21,144 nucleotides of DNA. It comes from an uncultured Candidatus Saccharibacteria bacterium (GTDB lineage: Bacteria > Patescibacteriota > Saccharimonadia > Saccharimonadales > Saccharimonadaceae). This document shows, one piece after another, positions 6,421 to 11,884 of this stretch (its first letter is position 1; every line of letters starts with the position of its first letter). Location: contig CALGUM010000045.1 in the NCBI GenBank assembly GCA_937902295.1, forward strand, positions 1-21,144. Direction: 5' to 3'. The translations under genes and the position numbers were made by a program. A model generated the notes under the pieces. It did not search any database. It saw nothing but the letters and a program-made list of their open reading frames with translations, and was not told the origin of the DNA.

Positions 6421-7059
6421 ATGACAACTATAGAATTCTACTTCGACCCCTCGTGTCCATTTTGCTGGATCACCAGCCGCTGGCTCACACGGGTGAGTGC
6501 CGAGCGAGATATCAACATAACCTGGCGGCAGTTTAGCCTGGCGCTCAAAAACAACGAGCTCATGCAACGCGACGGCGAAACCGCACACGCCGAAGCCCAC
6601 CGCAGTGCACACCGCGTGCAACGTGTCATCGCCCGAGCCGTCGCAGAGCATGGCGCCTCGGCATCCGAACTCTACTCAGAGTTTGGTATGCGCTTTCATA
6701 TCATGGAGCAACGGTTTAGCGACACCATGATCCGCGCTGTACTAGCCGTCAAAAAACTCCCAGAGGATCTACTCGCCGCCGCAGACGATACCAGCCTCGA
6801 CGCATATCTGCAAACCGAGATCGACTCCGCCACAGAAGCCGCCGGCCCAGACATCGGCGTACCGACGATTGTGTTCCGCAGCCAAGATGGTACACGCCTC
6901 GGTTACTTCGGCCCCGTGCTCAACGAACTCCCGGACACCCTGCAGGAATCCCTCAACATCTGGGACGGCCTCGAAAAACTCGCCACCAGCCCGAGCTTTT
7001 ACGAGATTAAGCGACCTCGCGACGGCAGCCCAAATGTGTTTAGTGCTGCTCGCTGTTAA
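6421..7059 (+). CDS. DsbA-family thioredoxin-fold reductase, Rv2466c-like
   Basis: A cytoplasmic thiol-disulfide protein without a signal peptide. Residues 4-21 (FYFDPSCPFCWITSRWL) carry the CPFC active site, Cys12 and Cys15. GVPTI with the cis-Pro is at 146-150, FGPVL at 163-167, and a PSFYEIKRPR end at 191-200. From memory of the family, this combination matches the mycothiol-dependent reductases of Actinobacteria (M. tuberculosis Rv2466c) better than periplasmic DsbA or FrnE. The chain ends in Cys212, also retained in the degraded copy at 8869-8953. The gene is visibly richer in G/C and C-ending codons than its neighbours, which suggests acquisition from a GC-rich donor. It is leaderless from the shared palindromic -10 and converges on the next gene. 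Confidence 0.85.
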   Translation: MTTIEFYFDPSCPFCWITSRWLTRVSAERDINITWRQFSLALKNNELMQRDGETAHAEAHRSAHRVQRVIARAVAEHGASASELYSEFGMRFHIMEQRFSDTMIRAVLAVKKLPEDLLAAADDTSLDAYLQTEIDSATEAAGPDIGVPTIVFRSQDGTRLGYFGPVLNELPDTLQESLNIWDGLEKLATSPSFYEIKRPRDGSPNVFSAARC

Positions 7060-7068
7060 TGCGCGACT

Positions 7069-7572
7069 TTAACCATTAGTCACTTTAGCTGAGAGCCGTA
7101 CCTGATCAAGCCCCCAGTCATGCAGTAGTTTTTGAGCATTTTTCTGTCTTGTGTGCAGGTCGGGTTCTGACATGTACCACTCCAAGCTCTCTACTAAATC
7201 ATACGCCGCCAGCTCGGTACGATTGTCCTGCGAAAGTAGAGGATGTAAAAAATGAGTTAGTTTATCAATAACTCCGAGGGTTTCCTTGTCTGCATCTACG
7301 CCTGCAGCGACGACTTCTCGGATTGCGTTTTGTATCGCCAGTATCTGTCTGTCGGTAAATACTTCCCCGATCGCTTCGTTGGCAGAGTATTTAATCATTT
7401 TCGCAGCGTTTTCATCTGAAAGAGTATCGCTCTTGGGTTGTTCGTCTGTCAAAGTGACCTCTGTCAATATGTCAGCGATGCCCAGGAGCTTCTCGTTCTT
7501 GGTTGCCAGAATGTCTAGCTTTTTACGAGTATAATCCTTGAGCTGCGTGATTTCATCATCTGAGGTATTCAT
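7069..7572 (-). CDS. Unrecognised 167-residue, mostly helical, acidic protein
   Basis: No family was recognised. The sequence is charged and helix-prone, without cysteines, a signal peptide or membrane segments, so it is probably a soluble cytoplasmic protein. The N-terminal half has a KKLDILATKNEKLLGIADILTEV helix. The C-terminal half contains LVESLEWYM and a KLLHDWGLDQ segment. Its reality is supported by a TATACT -10 box 7 nt before its ATG (leaderless) and by its position between two terminator or convergent boundaries. Only 9 nt separate its stop from that of the DsbA-like gene. It is followed on the other side by the coiled-coil protein gene in the same orientation, which has its own terminator. 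Confidence 0.65.
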   Translation of the reverse strand: MNTSDDEITQLKDYTRKKLDILATKNEKLLGIADILTEVTLTDEQPKSDTLSDENAAKMIKYSANEAIGEVFTDRQILAIQNAIREVVAAGVDADKETLGVIDKLTHFLHPLLSQDNRTELAAYDLVESLEWYMSEPDLHTRQKNAQKLLHDWGLDQVRLSAKVTNG

Positions 7573-7579
7573 GTCACCC

Positions 7580-7585
7580 AGTATA
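7580..7585 (-). promoter_or_regulatory. -10 box of the 167-residue protein gene, leaderless arrangement
   Basis: TATACT on the minus strand, then 7 nt (GGGTGAC), then ATG. No separate Shine-Dalgarno lies at normal distance. Confidence 0.55.
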
Positions 7586-7593
7586 ATCTAGAA

Positions 7594-7626
7594 CCTAAAA
7601 GTGAGCCAGTTTTGCGACGTGGCTCA
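7594..7626 (-). terminator. Probable terminator of the coiled-coil protein gene
   Basis: Arms TGAGCCA and TGGCTCA (7602-7626) around an 11-nt loop, followed on the minus strand by CTTTTAGG. The T-run is short, so termination may be partial. Confidence 0.55.
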
Positions 7627-7637
7627 GGGTCGTTACA

Positions 7638-8732
7638 TCAAGCTCCTCTACCAGTGTACCTACCTCGGTCTTTTGCGTTGCCATGTGGCCCTTGGCCGGA
7701 ACCGTAGTGATTGTGGTTTTGACTCCTGTGAAACGTAGACTTATCTACGTGTCCATCCGCAAGGAGCGTCTCCCCCTCCTTTGTACCCCAGCCATAGACA
7801 AAGGTCACCGGCTTACCGTCGATGTAGCCATAGTGCGCCAGTCCCCAGCCTCCACCATGCCCTTTTGATTTCTGGAAATCAATATAGGCTTCGTCATCTG
7901 CGAAATTTTCTGGTCGATTGGCGTCAAACGGTTTACGGTCGTGCGTCGCTTTGCCTGTCCGACTCAAGGCCGCATGCCCATGCCCAAACCCGTCTGGCTT
8001 CGAGATTCCTCCGTAGAAGATATCGTAGCTGCCGTCATTGTTTTTGCGCACTTTGATATTGCCGAGATATTCGGCCGATACGCCCGCCCGCATTGCAATC
8101 GCTCGATCATCGTCACGCTTTTGGGCGTTGCTTTTCTTGACCGTATCGAGACGCACCTGAAATGCTTTTACTGCGACGTCGAATTCAGCTTTTGCTTGCT
8201 GAAACTCTTTGGCCGCACGTTCGTGCTCGGACTTTGCCGAATCGAATACGCGCTTGCACGAATCGAACTCAGCTTTAGATCGCTGGAATGCAGTCTTTGC
8301 CGAGTCGTGCGGACCGCGAGCTGACCGAATCTCTTCGACCAGCTTACGCCGCTCTGCCACATATCCCTGCGACTCTGCTTTGTAGCCACGACCTTGCTCT
8401 GCATAGGATGCAGCGCCTGCGCGGTCACCACGATCCCATGCCGACCTGGAGCTCTCGAACGCGCGTACCATGTTCTGATATGCTTGCTCTTGTTGCGTGT
8501 TGAGCGAGTCGATCCGGGGACCGTTAGCACTGCGAACACGTTGGCATTGCTGCCAGGTACGATCTTGCTCGTCGTAGGCACGTTGCTTGGCATCGTGCGC
8601 GCGGTTCATTACATCACGCGCCTTAGAACGCTTTTCCCATGCGCGCTGCTGCTTGTCGTAGGCGGTTTGTTTGCGCTGATATGCAAGATCCTGCGCCGAC
8701 TTGAGGCGGTCGAGCTCGGTATCTTTTGCCAT
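7638..8732 (-). CDS. Coiled-coil protein with an unfamiliar His/Gly-rich C-terminal domain
   Basis: 364 residues, function unknown. Residues 1 to about 200 are almost uninterrupted charged helix rich in Lys, Arg, Gln, Ala and aromatic residues in repeating K-x-A-(Y/F/W) patterns, predicted as long coiled coil. The part around residues 83-138 (QAYQNMVRAFESSRSAWDRGDR onward) resembles the DUF1771-type helical segment found next to Smr domains. From about 225 a compact domain follows, with DGSYDIFYGGISKPDGFGHGHAAL, GGGWGLAHYGYIDGKPVTFVYGWG and a His-rich tail, which I do not recognise. The GTG at 8741 is in frame, but ATG 8732 is preceded by AGGTGAT at correct spacing and is preferred. There is no signal peptide or membrane helix. 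It sits between an intact DsbA-like gene and a DsbA-like remnant. Confidence 0.75.
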   Translation of the reverse strand: MAKDTELDRLKSAQDLAYQRKQTAYDKQQRAWEKRSKARDVMNRAHDAKQRAYDEQDRTWQQCQRVRSANGPRIDSLNTQQEQAYQNMVRAFESSRSAWDRGDRAGAASYAEQGRGYKAESQGYVAERRKLVEEIRSARGPHDSAKTAFQRSKAEFDSCKRVFDSAKSEHERAAKEFQQAKAEFDVAVKAFQVRLDTVKKSNAQKRDDDRAIAMRAGVSAEYLGNIKVRKNNDGSYDIFYGGISKPDGFGHGHAALSRTGKATHDRKPFDANRPENFADDEAYIDFQKSKGHGGGWGLAHYGYIDGKPVTFVYGWGTKEGETLLADGHVDKSTFHRSQNHNHYGSGQGPHGNAKDRGRYTGRGA

Positions 8733-8763
8733 CGTAATCACCTGATTCTTGTAAAGGAGCGAA

Positions 8764-8785
8764 AATCACGTGGAATTACGTGATT
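8764..8785. promoter_or_regulatory. Inverted repeat in the leader of the coiled-coil protein gene
   Basis: Arms AATCACGT and ACGTGATT (8 bp perfect) around a 6-nt spacer. It begins just after the expected transcription start from a TATATA box at about 8792-8797 (minus), so it could be a repressor site or an mRNA hairpin upstream of the Shine-Dalgarno. Confidence 0.4.
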
Positions 8786-8842
8786 AGAGCAACTATATAA
8801 CAGTGCTATCGATACCACAAACATAAGCACCACAGTTTATAA

Positions 8843-8854
8843 CTAAAGCTTTAG
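8843..8854. repeat. 12-bp perfect palindrome in the upstream intergenic region
   Basis: CTAAAGCTTTAG, located between the coiled-coil gene's promoter and the DsbA-like remnant. Its role is unknown. Confidence 0.4.
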
Positions 8855-8868
8855 GCGCACTGGTGATG

Positions 8869-8953
8869 CTCGCCACTGGCCCAAGCTTCTACGACATCAA
8901 GCGACCCCGCCCGCGACGACAGCCCAAATATGTTTAGTGCTGCGCGCTGCTGA
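8869..8953 (+). pseudogene. Frameshifted 3' remnant of a second DsbA-like gene
   Basis: It aligns with the last 27 codons of the intact gene (6979-7059) at 69 of 81 bases, once a 4-nt insertion (8911-8914) is skipped. Translated on each side of the insertion it reads LATGPSFYDIKRPR, then DDSPNMFSAARC and stop; the intact protein has LATSPSFYEIKRPR and DGSPNVFSAARC. Several base changes are synonymous, so the copy diverged under protein-level selection before it was truncated and frameshifted. Nothing homologous is seen upstream of 8869, where the sequence passes directly into the promoter region of the coiled-coil gene. Confidence 0.88.
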
Positions 8954-8971
8954 GACGGCCACCAGTAAATT

Positions 8972-9003
8972 AAAATAGCCCCACATCCCGTGAGGCTATT
9001 TTT
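8972..9003. terminator. Bidirectional intrinsic terminator
   Basis: A 13-bp stem with one mismatch (AAAATAGCC plus CAC on the left, GTG plus GGCTATTTT on the right) around an ATCCC-type loop, with T-rich flanks on both strands. It closes the CsbD-like gene on the minus strand and would have closed the DsbA-like copy on the plus strand. Confidence 0.8.
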
Positions 9004-9014
9004 ACGTGCCGACC

Positions 9015-9221
9015 TTAAGGCTGCGGTGTTATCTCGTCTCTATCGTCATCACGAGTGCCATCGATTCTCTCGGAGGCGGCTTCTTTTGCATCCTCGGCTT
9101 TATCCTTAATATCGCCCACGACCTGGTCTTTTTTGCCCTCTAGTTTGAGCTTGTCGTTTCCAGTAATATTACCGGCGGCTTCCTTGGCCGAGCCCTTTAG
9201 TTTGTCACCTAGTCCACTCAT
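9015..9221 (-). CDS. CsbD-like stress protein
   Basis: A 68-residue hydrophilic protein of the CsbD family. It starts MSGLGDKLKGSAKEAAGNITG and continues with the family's LKLEGKKDQVVGDIKDKAEDAKEAA helix. CsbD proteins are abundant under general stress in many bacteria, and their biochemical role is not established. The C-terminal third is acidic and probably disordered. The start is supported by AAAGGAG 6 nt before ATG and a TATAAT box at 9258-9263. It ends just before the bidirectional terminator, so it is monocistronic. Confidence 0.9.
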   Translation of the reverse strand: MSGLGDKLKGSAKEAAGNITGNDKLKLEGKKDQVVGDIKDKAEDAKEAASERIDGTRDDDRDEITPQP

Positions 9222-9257
9222 GGAAAACTCCTTTCGTTACTTGGTACTGTACTTACT

Positions 9258-9263
9258 ATTATA
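9258..9263 (-). promoter_or_regulatory. -10 box of the CsbD-like gene
   Basis: A perfect TATAAT on the minus strand, about 36 nt before the ATG. No consensus -35 lies at 16-18 nt, so another sigma factor or an activator is possible. Confidence 0.5.
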
Positions 9264-9356
9264 CAGTTTTTGACTGCACCTGGCTAGGAGCCCCGTTCCT
9301 CTTAGTTTGAGCTCTTGCCAAATCAAGTATGTCCGCGCGTAGTGACTACTATTCAA

Positions 9357-10007
9357 TTATTTTTTACCCAAAAAGCGAACTGCCAGAATAGCTGCACTAG
9401 CACCCAGTGCTATTTTCGTTGTTTCTTTCGCGGTACTTAGTGCTTTTACCCTGAGTTCTATTCGCCTACTCCGACGCAGATCATTCTTGTTGTCGGGTGC
9501 GTGGCTCACCATTACCTCGATGACGTGTGCATGCAAAGCACCAAATGTTTGCTCAAACGCTTCGAACTCCTCCGCCTTGTCAGTAGCTTCTGCTAATTGT
9601 ATCTCGAATGCCTCTATGATTTCATCTGTCGAGTCGGAATTATTATCGACCGAAATACCGCATGCGTAATTGTCGGAAAGTTCTTTGATCTCAAGAATAG
9701 ACTGGAGTAATAGTTTTGCACCAAACTGAAGCTTGTCGTCCAGGCCAACTTCGGCTAACTGAAGCGTGCGAGCGAACCCCTGCGCCGCTTCAATAAGAAA
9801 GCTGTTGAGATATGCTTCAGCCTCTTCTGTCGACTCGCCTTCTCCCTCCATCATTTCCTCGATTTGCTCATGGAGAGCTCTTTTTGCTGCAATGAATGAC
9901 TCGATAGCTTCGATGCCCTCTGAACCCTCACCACTAAAAATATCTTGCTGAATCTCTATCTCACGGGTCGACATATTGCTGTCTGGAGTACGTTCATGTT
10001 TATGCAT
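9357..10007 (-). CDS. Unrecognised acidic helical protein with a C-terminal hydrophobic tail
   Basis: 216 residues, no family recognised. The first ~180 residues are strongly acidic and helix-prone (runs of Glu around 45-65 and 140-150). A basic patch RRSRRIELRVK at about 179-189 follows, then a hydrophobic segment at about 198-213 ending in GKK. This layout suggests a protein inserted in the membrane by its C-terminus with the bulk in the cytoplasm. The start at 10007 is used because TATATT lies 5 nt upstream; an internal ATG at 9974 (residue 12) is the alternative. No Shine-Dalgarno is clear for either. The nearest neighbours are the CsbD-like gene downstream and tRNA-Leu upstream on the other strand. 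Confidence 0.65.
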   Translation of the reverse strand: MHKHERTPDSNMSTREIEIQQDIFSGEGSEGIEAIESFIAAKRALHEQIEEMMEGEGESTEEAEAYLNSFLIEAAQGFARTLQLAEVGLDDKLQFGAKLLLQSILEIKELSDNYACGISVDNNSDSTDEIIEAFEIQLAEATDKAEEFEAFEQTFGALHAHVIEVMVSHAPDNKNDLRRSRRIELRVKALSTAKETTKIALGASAAILAVRFLGKK

Positions 10008-10134
10008 AGGTAAATATACGTTATCATAATGGACACTTAATCAAAACCATAACAACTGTCATGGGCGTAGTATAAGATATATTGTAGAATGATTTGCACA
10101 TCAAAACTTATCTATAGAATATCAGGTGAATTTT

Positions 10135-10143
10135 TGGTATAAT
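10135..10143 (+). promoter_or_regulatory. Extended -10 promoter of tRNA-Leu(UAG)
   Basis: TGGTATAAT, a perfect extended -10, ends 16 nt before the tRNA. No -35 box is obvious, as is common with extended -10 promoters. Confidence 0.7.
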
Positions 10144-10159
10144 AATCTTGCTGCACTAC

Positions 10160-10244
10160 GCGGATGTGGTGGAATTGGTAGACACGCTAGCCTTAGGAGC
10201 TAGTGCCTTCGGGCGTGAAGGTTCAAGTCCTTTCATCCGTACCA
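10160..10244 (+). tRNA. tRNA-Leu, anticodon UAG
   Basis: 85 nt with encoded CCA. The acceptor stem is GCGGATG/CATCCGT. The anticodon stem CTAGC/GCTAG encloses CTTAGGA, giving anticodon TAG, which reads CUA. The long variable arm GTGCCTTCGGGCGT and GGTTCAAGTCC T-arm fit a class II leucine tRNA. It has its own promoter and terminator. Confidence 0.95.
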
Positions 10245-10277
10245 TAATAAGAAGACCCGATGAGGTCTTTTTATTTT
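10224..10277 (+). repeat. Direct repeat, copy 1: tRNA-Leu 3' end plus terminator
   Basis: Bases 10224-10270 recur exactly (47 bp) at 10362-10408, and after one mismatch six further bases match. The unit covers the T-loop, 3' acceptor strand, CCA and terminator hairpin of the tRNA gene. Confidence 0.95.
10251..10277 (+). terminator. Terminator of tRNA-Leu(UAG)
   Basis: AAGACC/GGTCTT hairpin with a CGATGA loop, followed by TTTATTTT, 7 nt after the tRNA CCA. Confidence 0.8.
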
Positions 10278-10324
10278 GCGGGCAATCTATAAGTTCTATG
10301 AACCTTCACTACTTTTGCTATTCA

Positions 10325-10415
10325 CAAAAGGTGAAGCTAGCGCCCTGTCGGGCTTCTGCGCCAAGTCCTTTCATCCGTACCATAATAAGAAGACCCGATG
10401 AGGTCTTTATATTTT
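10325..10415 (+). pseudogene. Decayed partial tRNA-Leu copy with duplicated terminator
   Basis: GCTAG at 10337-10341 followed by GCGCCCTGTCGGGC parallels the anticodon 3' stem and variable arm of the intact tRNA (GCTAGTGCCTTCGGGC). The exact 47-bp repeat of its 3' end (10362-10408) and the terminator hairpin (to 10415) follow. The 5' half is missing, so no functional tRNA can form. A 10-bp inverted copy of the tRNA variable/T-stem sequence GTGAAGGTTC lies at 10300-10309. Confidence 0.75.
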
Positions 10416-10452
10416 AGCCAAAGATTACTGCACTCCGCAATTCAAGAGAAAG

Positions 10453-10474
10453 CAAAAAGACGCCTAAGCGCCTT
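10453..10474 (-). terminator. Terminator of rsmD whose loop holds the stop codon
   Basis: On the minus strand AAGGCGC pairs with GCGTCTT (one G-U) around the loop TTAG, followed by TTTTT-like bases. The TAG of the loop is the rsmD stop codon, so the hairpin starts inside the coding sequence. Confidence 0.75.
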
Positions 10475-11021
10475 CTCGCCGGTAGTATGAGAGCTGTGCA
10501 TCTCCGTAACTACGATTGTCCACCACAACAATTCCGCTTGGTAGCACCGCTTCCTCACATGTACCTGGTTTAGATAATACCATAAGCCCTTCTGGTTTGA
10601 GAAGGCCAAAAAGCCGTTCGACTGTGGATAAATGCTGAATATAGTCGTAATATGGCGGGTCGGCAAATATTATATCAAACCCTTCTCCCTCATACGAAGA
10701 GATAAATTGCTGAACCCGACCTCTATGCAAGCGATACTTATTATCTTCGATACCGAGCGTCTCAGCGCTATTTGCAATAATCTTTTGAGCCAAGCGATGC
10801 CGTTCGATCGCCACGACATGTGCCGCCCCGCGACTGAGCGCCTCGAACCCGACCACCCCAGTGCCTGCGTAGGCGTCAAGCACAGTTGCGCCTGGTATTT
10901 CGTGAATCAGACTGTTGAACATCGCGCCACGGATACGTTCACTCATAGGATGCGTGGTACGTCCACGCGGGGCATCGAGCATGCGTCCACCATAGTAGCC
11001 GGCAATAACACGGACTCTCAT
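10464..11021 (-). CDS. rsmD: 16S rRNA (guanine-966-N2)-methyltransferase
   Basis: Methylates G966 of 16S rRNA during 30S assembly, using S-adenosylmethionine. At 185 residues it is of normal length. RVIAGYYGGRML near the start and RPRGRTTHPMSERIRGAMFNSL are typical of RsmD. Motif I appears as VLDAYAGTGVVGFEALSRGA (residues 45-64), and the catalytic DPPY motif is in FADPPY at about 120-125. Its ATG overlaps the TGA of the upstream gene in an ATGA, so translation is coupled. It ends in a terminator that includes its stop codon and is therefore the last gene of the transcript. Confidence 0.93.
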   Translation of the reverse strand: MRVRVIAGYYGGRMLDAPRGRTTHPMSERIRGAMFNSLIHEIPGATVLDAYAGTGVVGFEALSRGAAHVVAIERHRLAQKIIANSAETLGIEDNKYRLHRGRVQQFISSYEGEGFDIIFADPPYYDYIQHLSTVERLFGLLKPEGLMVLSKPGTCEEAVLPSGIVVVDNRSYGDAQLSYYRREGA

Positions 11022-11833
11022 GAACGCTCTTCTGCGTGCAATATCGCCATGTACCAGCCTGCGCAGACTGCCCTAATAATACGAGGTACGAGTTCGCGCT
11101 TTGTTTCCTGAGCGAGGTGACGCGTCCAACCCTTTTTCTGGAATTCATCGTACATAGCCATGGCGTCAACTTCGTGCAAAATCTCAAGGAATACTTCACG
11201 AAATCCACGCCGAGTAAGTTCATCAATATCGTGCTGATCAAATTTATGAATGCCATCGAGGGTCGCACCAGATAGCGTCGTGGCGACGCCAAGCTCGAAG
11301 TTGAAATGAGTCGTCATGACGCCTTTTGCGCCCCAGTAGTCCCAGTTGTTTTTGATCTTCATCCGAGGTGTAGTGCCCGGCAACACTAGTTTTTCTTTTG
11401 TACTAACGCGTGTCTCTATACCCTCGCCGCGCATTTCTTCGAGCTTGGCTTCGAGTGGATAGTGGTGCGCGGGTGTCAGGCCGTCAGTAATGGCATGCGA
11501 CATCCATGCTGCTTCGAACGCGGCGCGATGATAATTGCCTTCGTGAAGCGCCTGGGCCATATTTTCGATATGGTCGTCGATCATACCTAGCAACGCTACA
11601 TCGTTTTTATCTGTGGGATTAATATAATGCCATGGTTCGTCTTGGGCCGGGCTTTTGCGCTTAATGCCATCTGGACCATTTTTTCCTTCGAAATGCACAA
11701 TATCTCGATGCAGCGGAAAATTGACGCCTGTGGGAACATGCCGGGCAATATGCCGCCGTGCCACGCGGTCAATGCGCTGGTGCACGCCCATGATACGTCC
11801 TGATTTTGTACGAAATGTTGTACCTGAGTACAT
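11018..11833 (-). CDS. Zinc-dependent phospholipase C / P1-nuclease-fold protein, probable
   Basis: 271 residues with no signal peptide. The metal-ligand spacing of zinc-dependent phospholipase C is visible. H113-x3-D117 followed by H123 matches the His118/Asp122/His128 pattern of the Bacillus cereus enzyme. H176-x3-E180 matches the second His-x3-Glu pair, and H69 and D55 lie at plausible places for the first zinc. The AAFEAAWMSHAITDGLTPAHHYP context resembles the family's central helix. The fold covers phospholipases C and S1/P1 nucleases, so the substrate (lipid or nucleic acid) is open. The unusual point is the lack of an export signal, since known members are mostly secreted. It is coupled to rsmD by ATGA, and an inverted repeat lies just upstream. 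Confidence 0.6.
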   Translation of the reverse strand: MYSGTTFRTKSGRIMGVHQRIDRVARRHIARHVPTGVNFPLHRDIVHFEGKNGPDGIKRKSPAQDEPWHYINPTDKNDVALLGMIDDHIENMAQALHEGNYHRAAFEAAWMSHAITDGLTPAHHYPLEAKLEEMRGEGIETRVSTKEKLVLPGTTPRMKIKNNWDYWGAKGVMTTHFNFELGVATTLSGATLDGIHKFDQHDIDELTRRGFREVFLEILHEVDAMAMYDEFQKKGWTRHLAQETKRELVPRIIRAVCAGWYMAILHAEERS

Positions 11834-11846
11834 GAAGTAATTACAT

Positions 11847-11869
11847 GTATGGCATATAACGTGCCATAC
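11847..11869. promoter_or_regulatory. Inverted repeat upstream of the phospholipase-C-like gene
   Basis: Arms GTATGGCA and TGCCATAC (8 bp perfect) around a 7-nt AT-rich spacer, within the 51-nt gap between the recG stop and this gene. There is no T-run after it on the minus strand, so an operator or mRNA structure is more likely than a terminator. Confidence 0.45.
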
Positions 11870-11884
11870 TATCCTTTTCTGCTG

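Noticed and set aside
7941..8783. Plus-strand open frames opposite the coiled-coil gene
   Set aside because: They arise from the biased composition of the coiled-coil coding strand. None has a ribosome site or recognisable motif.
10148..10417. Open frame spanning the tRNA-Leu region as a protein
   Set aside because: It runs through the intact tRNA gene, its terminator and the repeat copy; the internal peptide repeat only reflects the DNA duplication.
11847..11869. Intrinsic terminator of recG
   Set aside because: The hairpin is good, but no T-run follows on the minus strand, so it was listed as an inverted repeat of unknown role.
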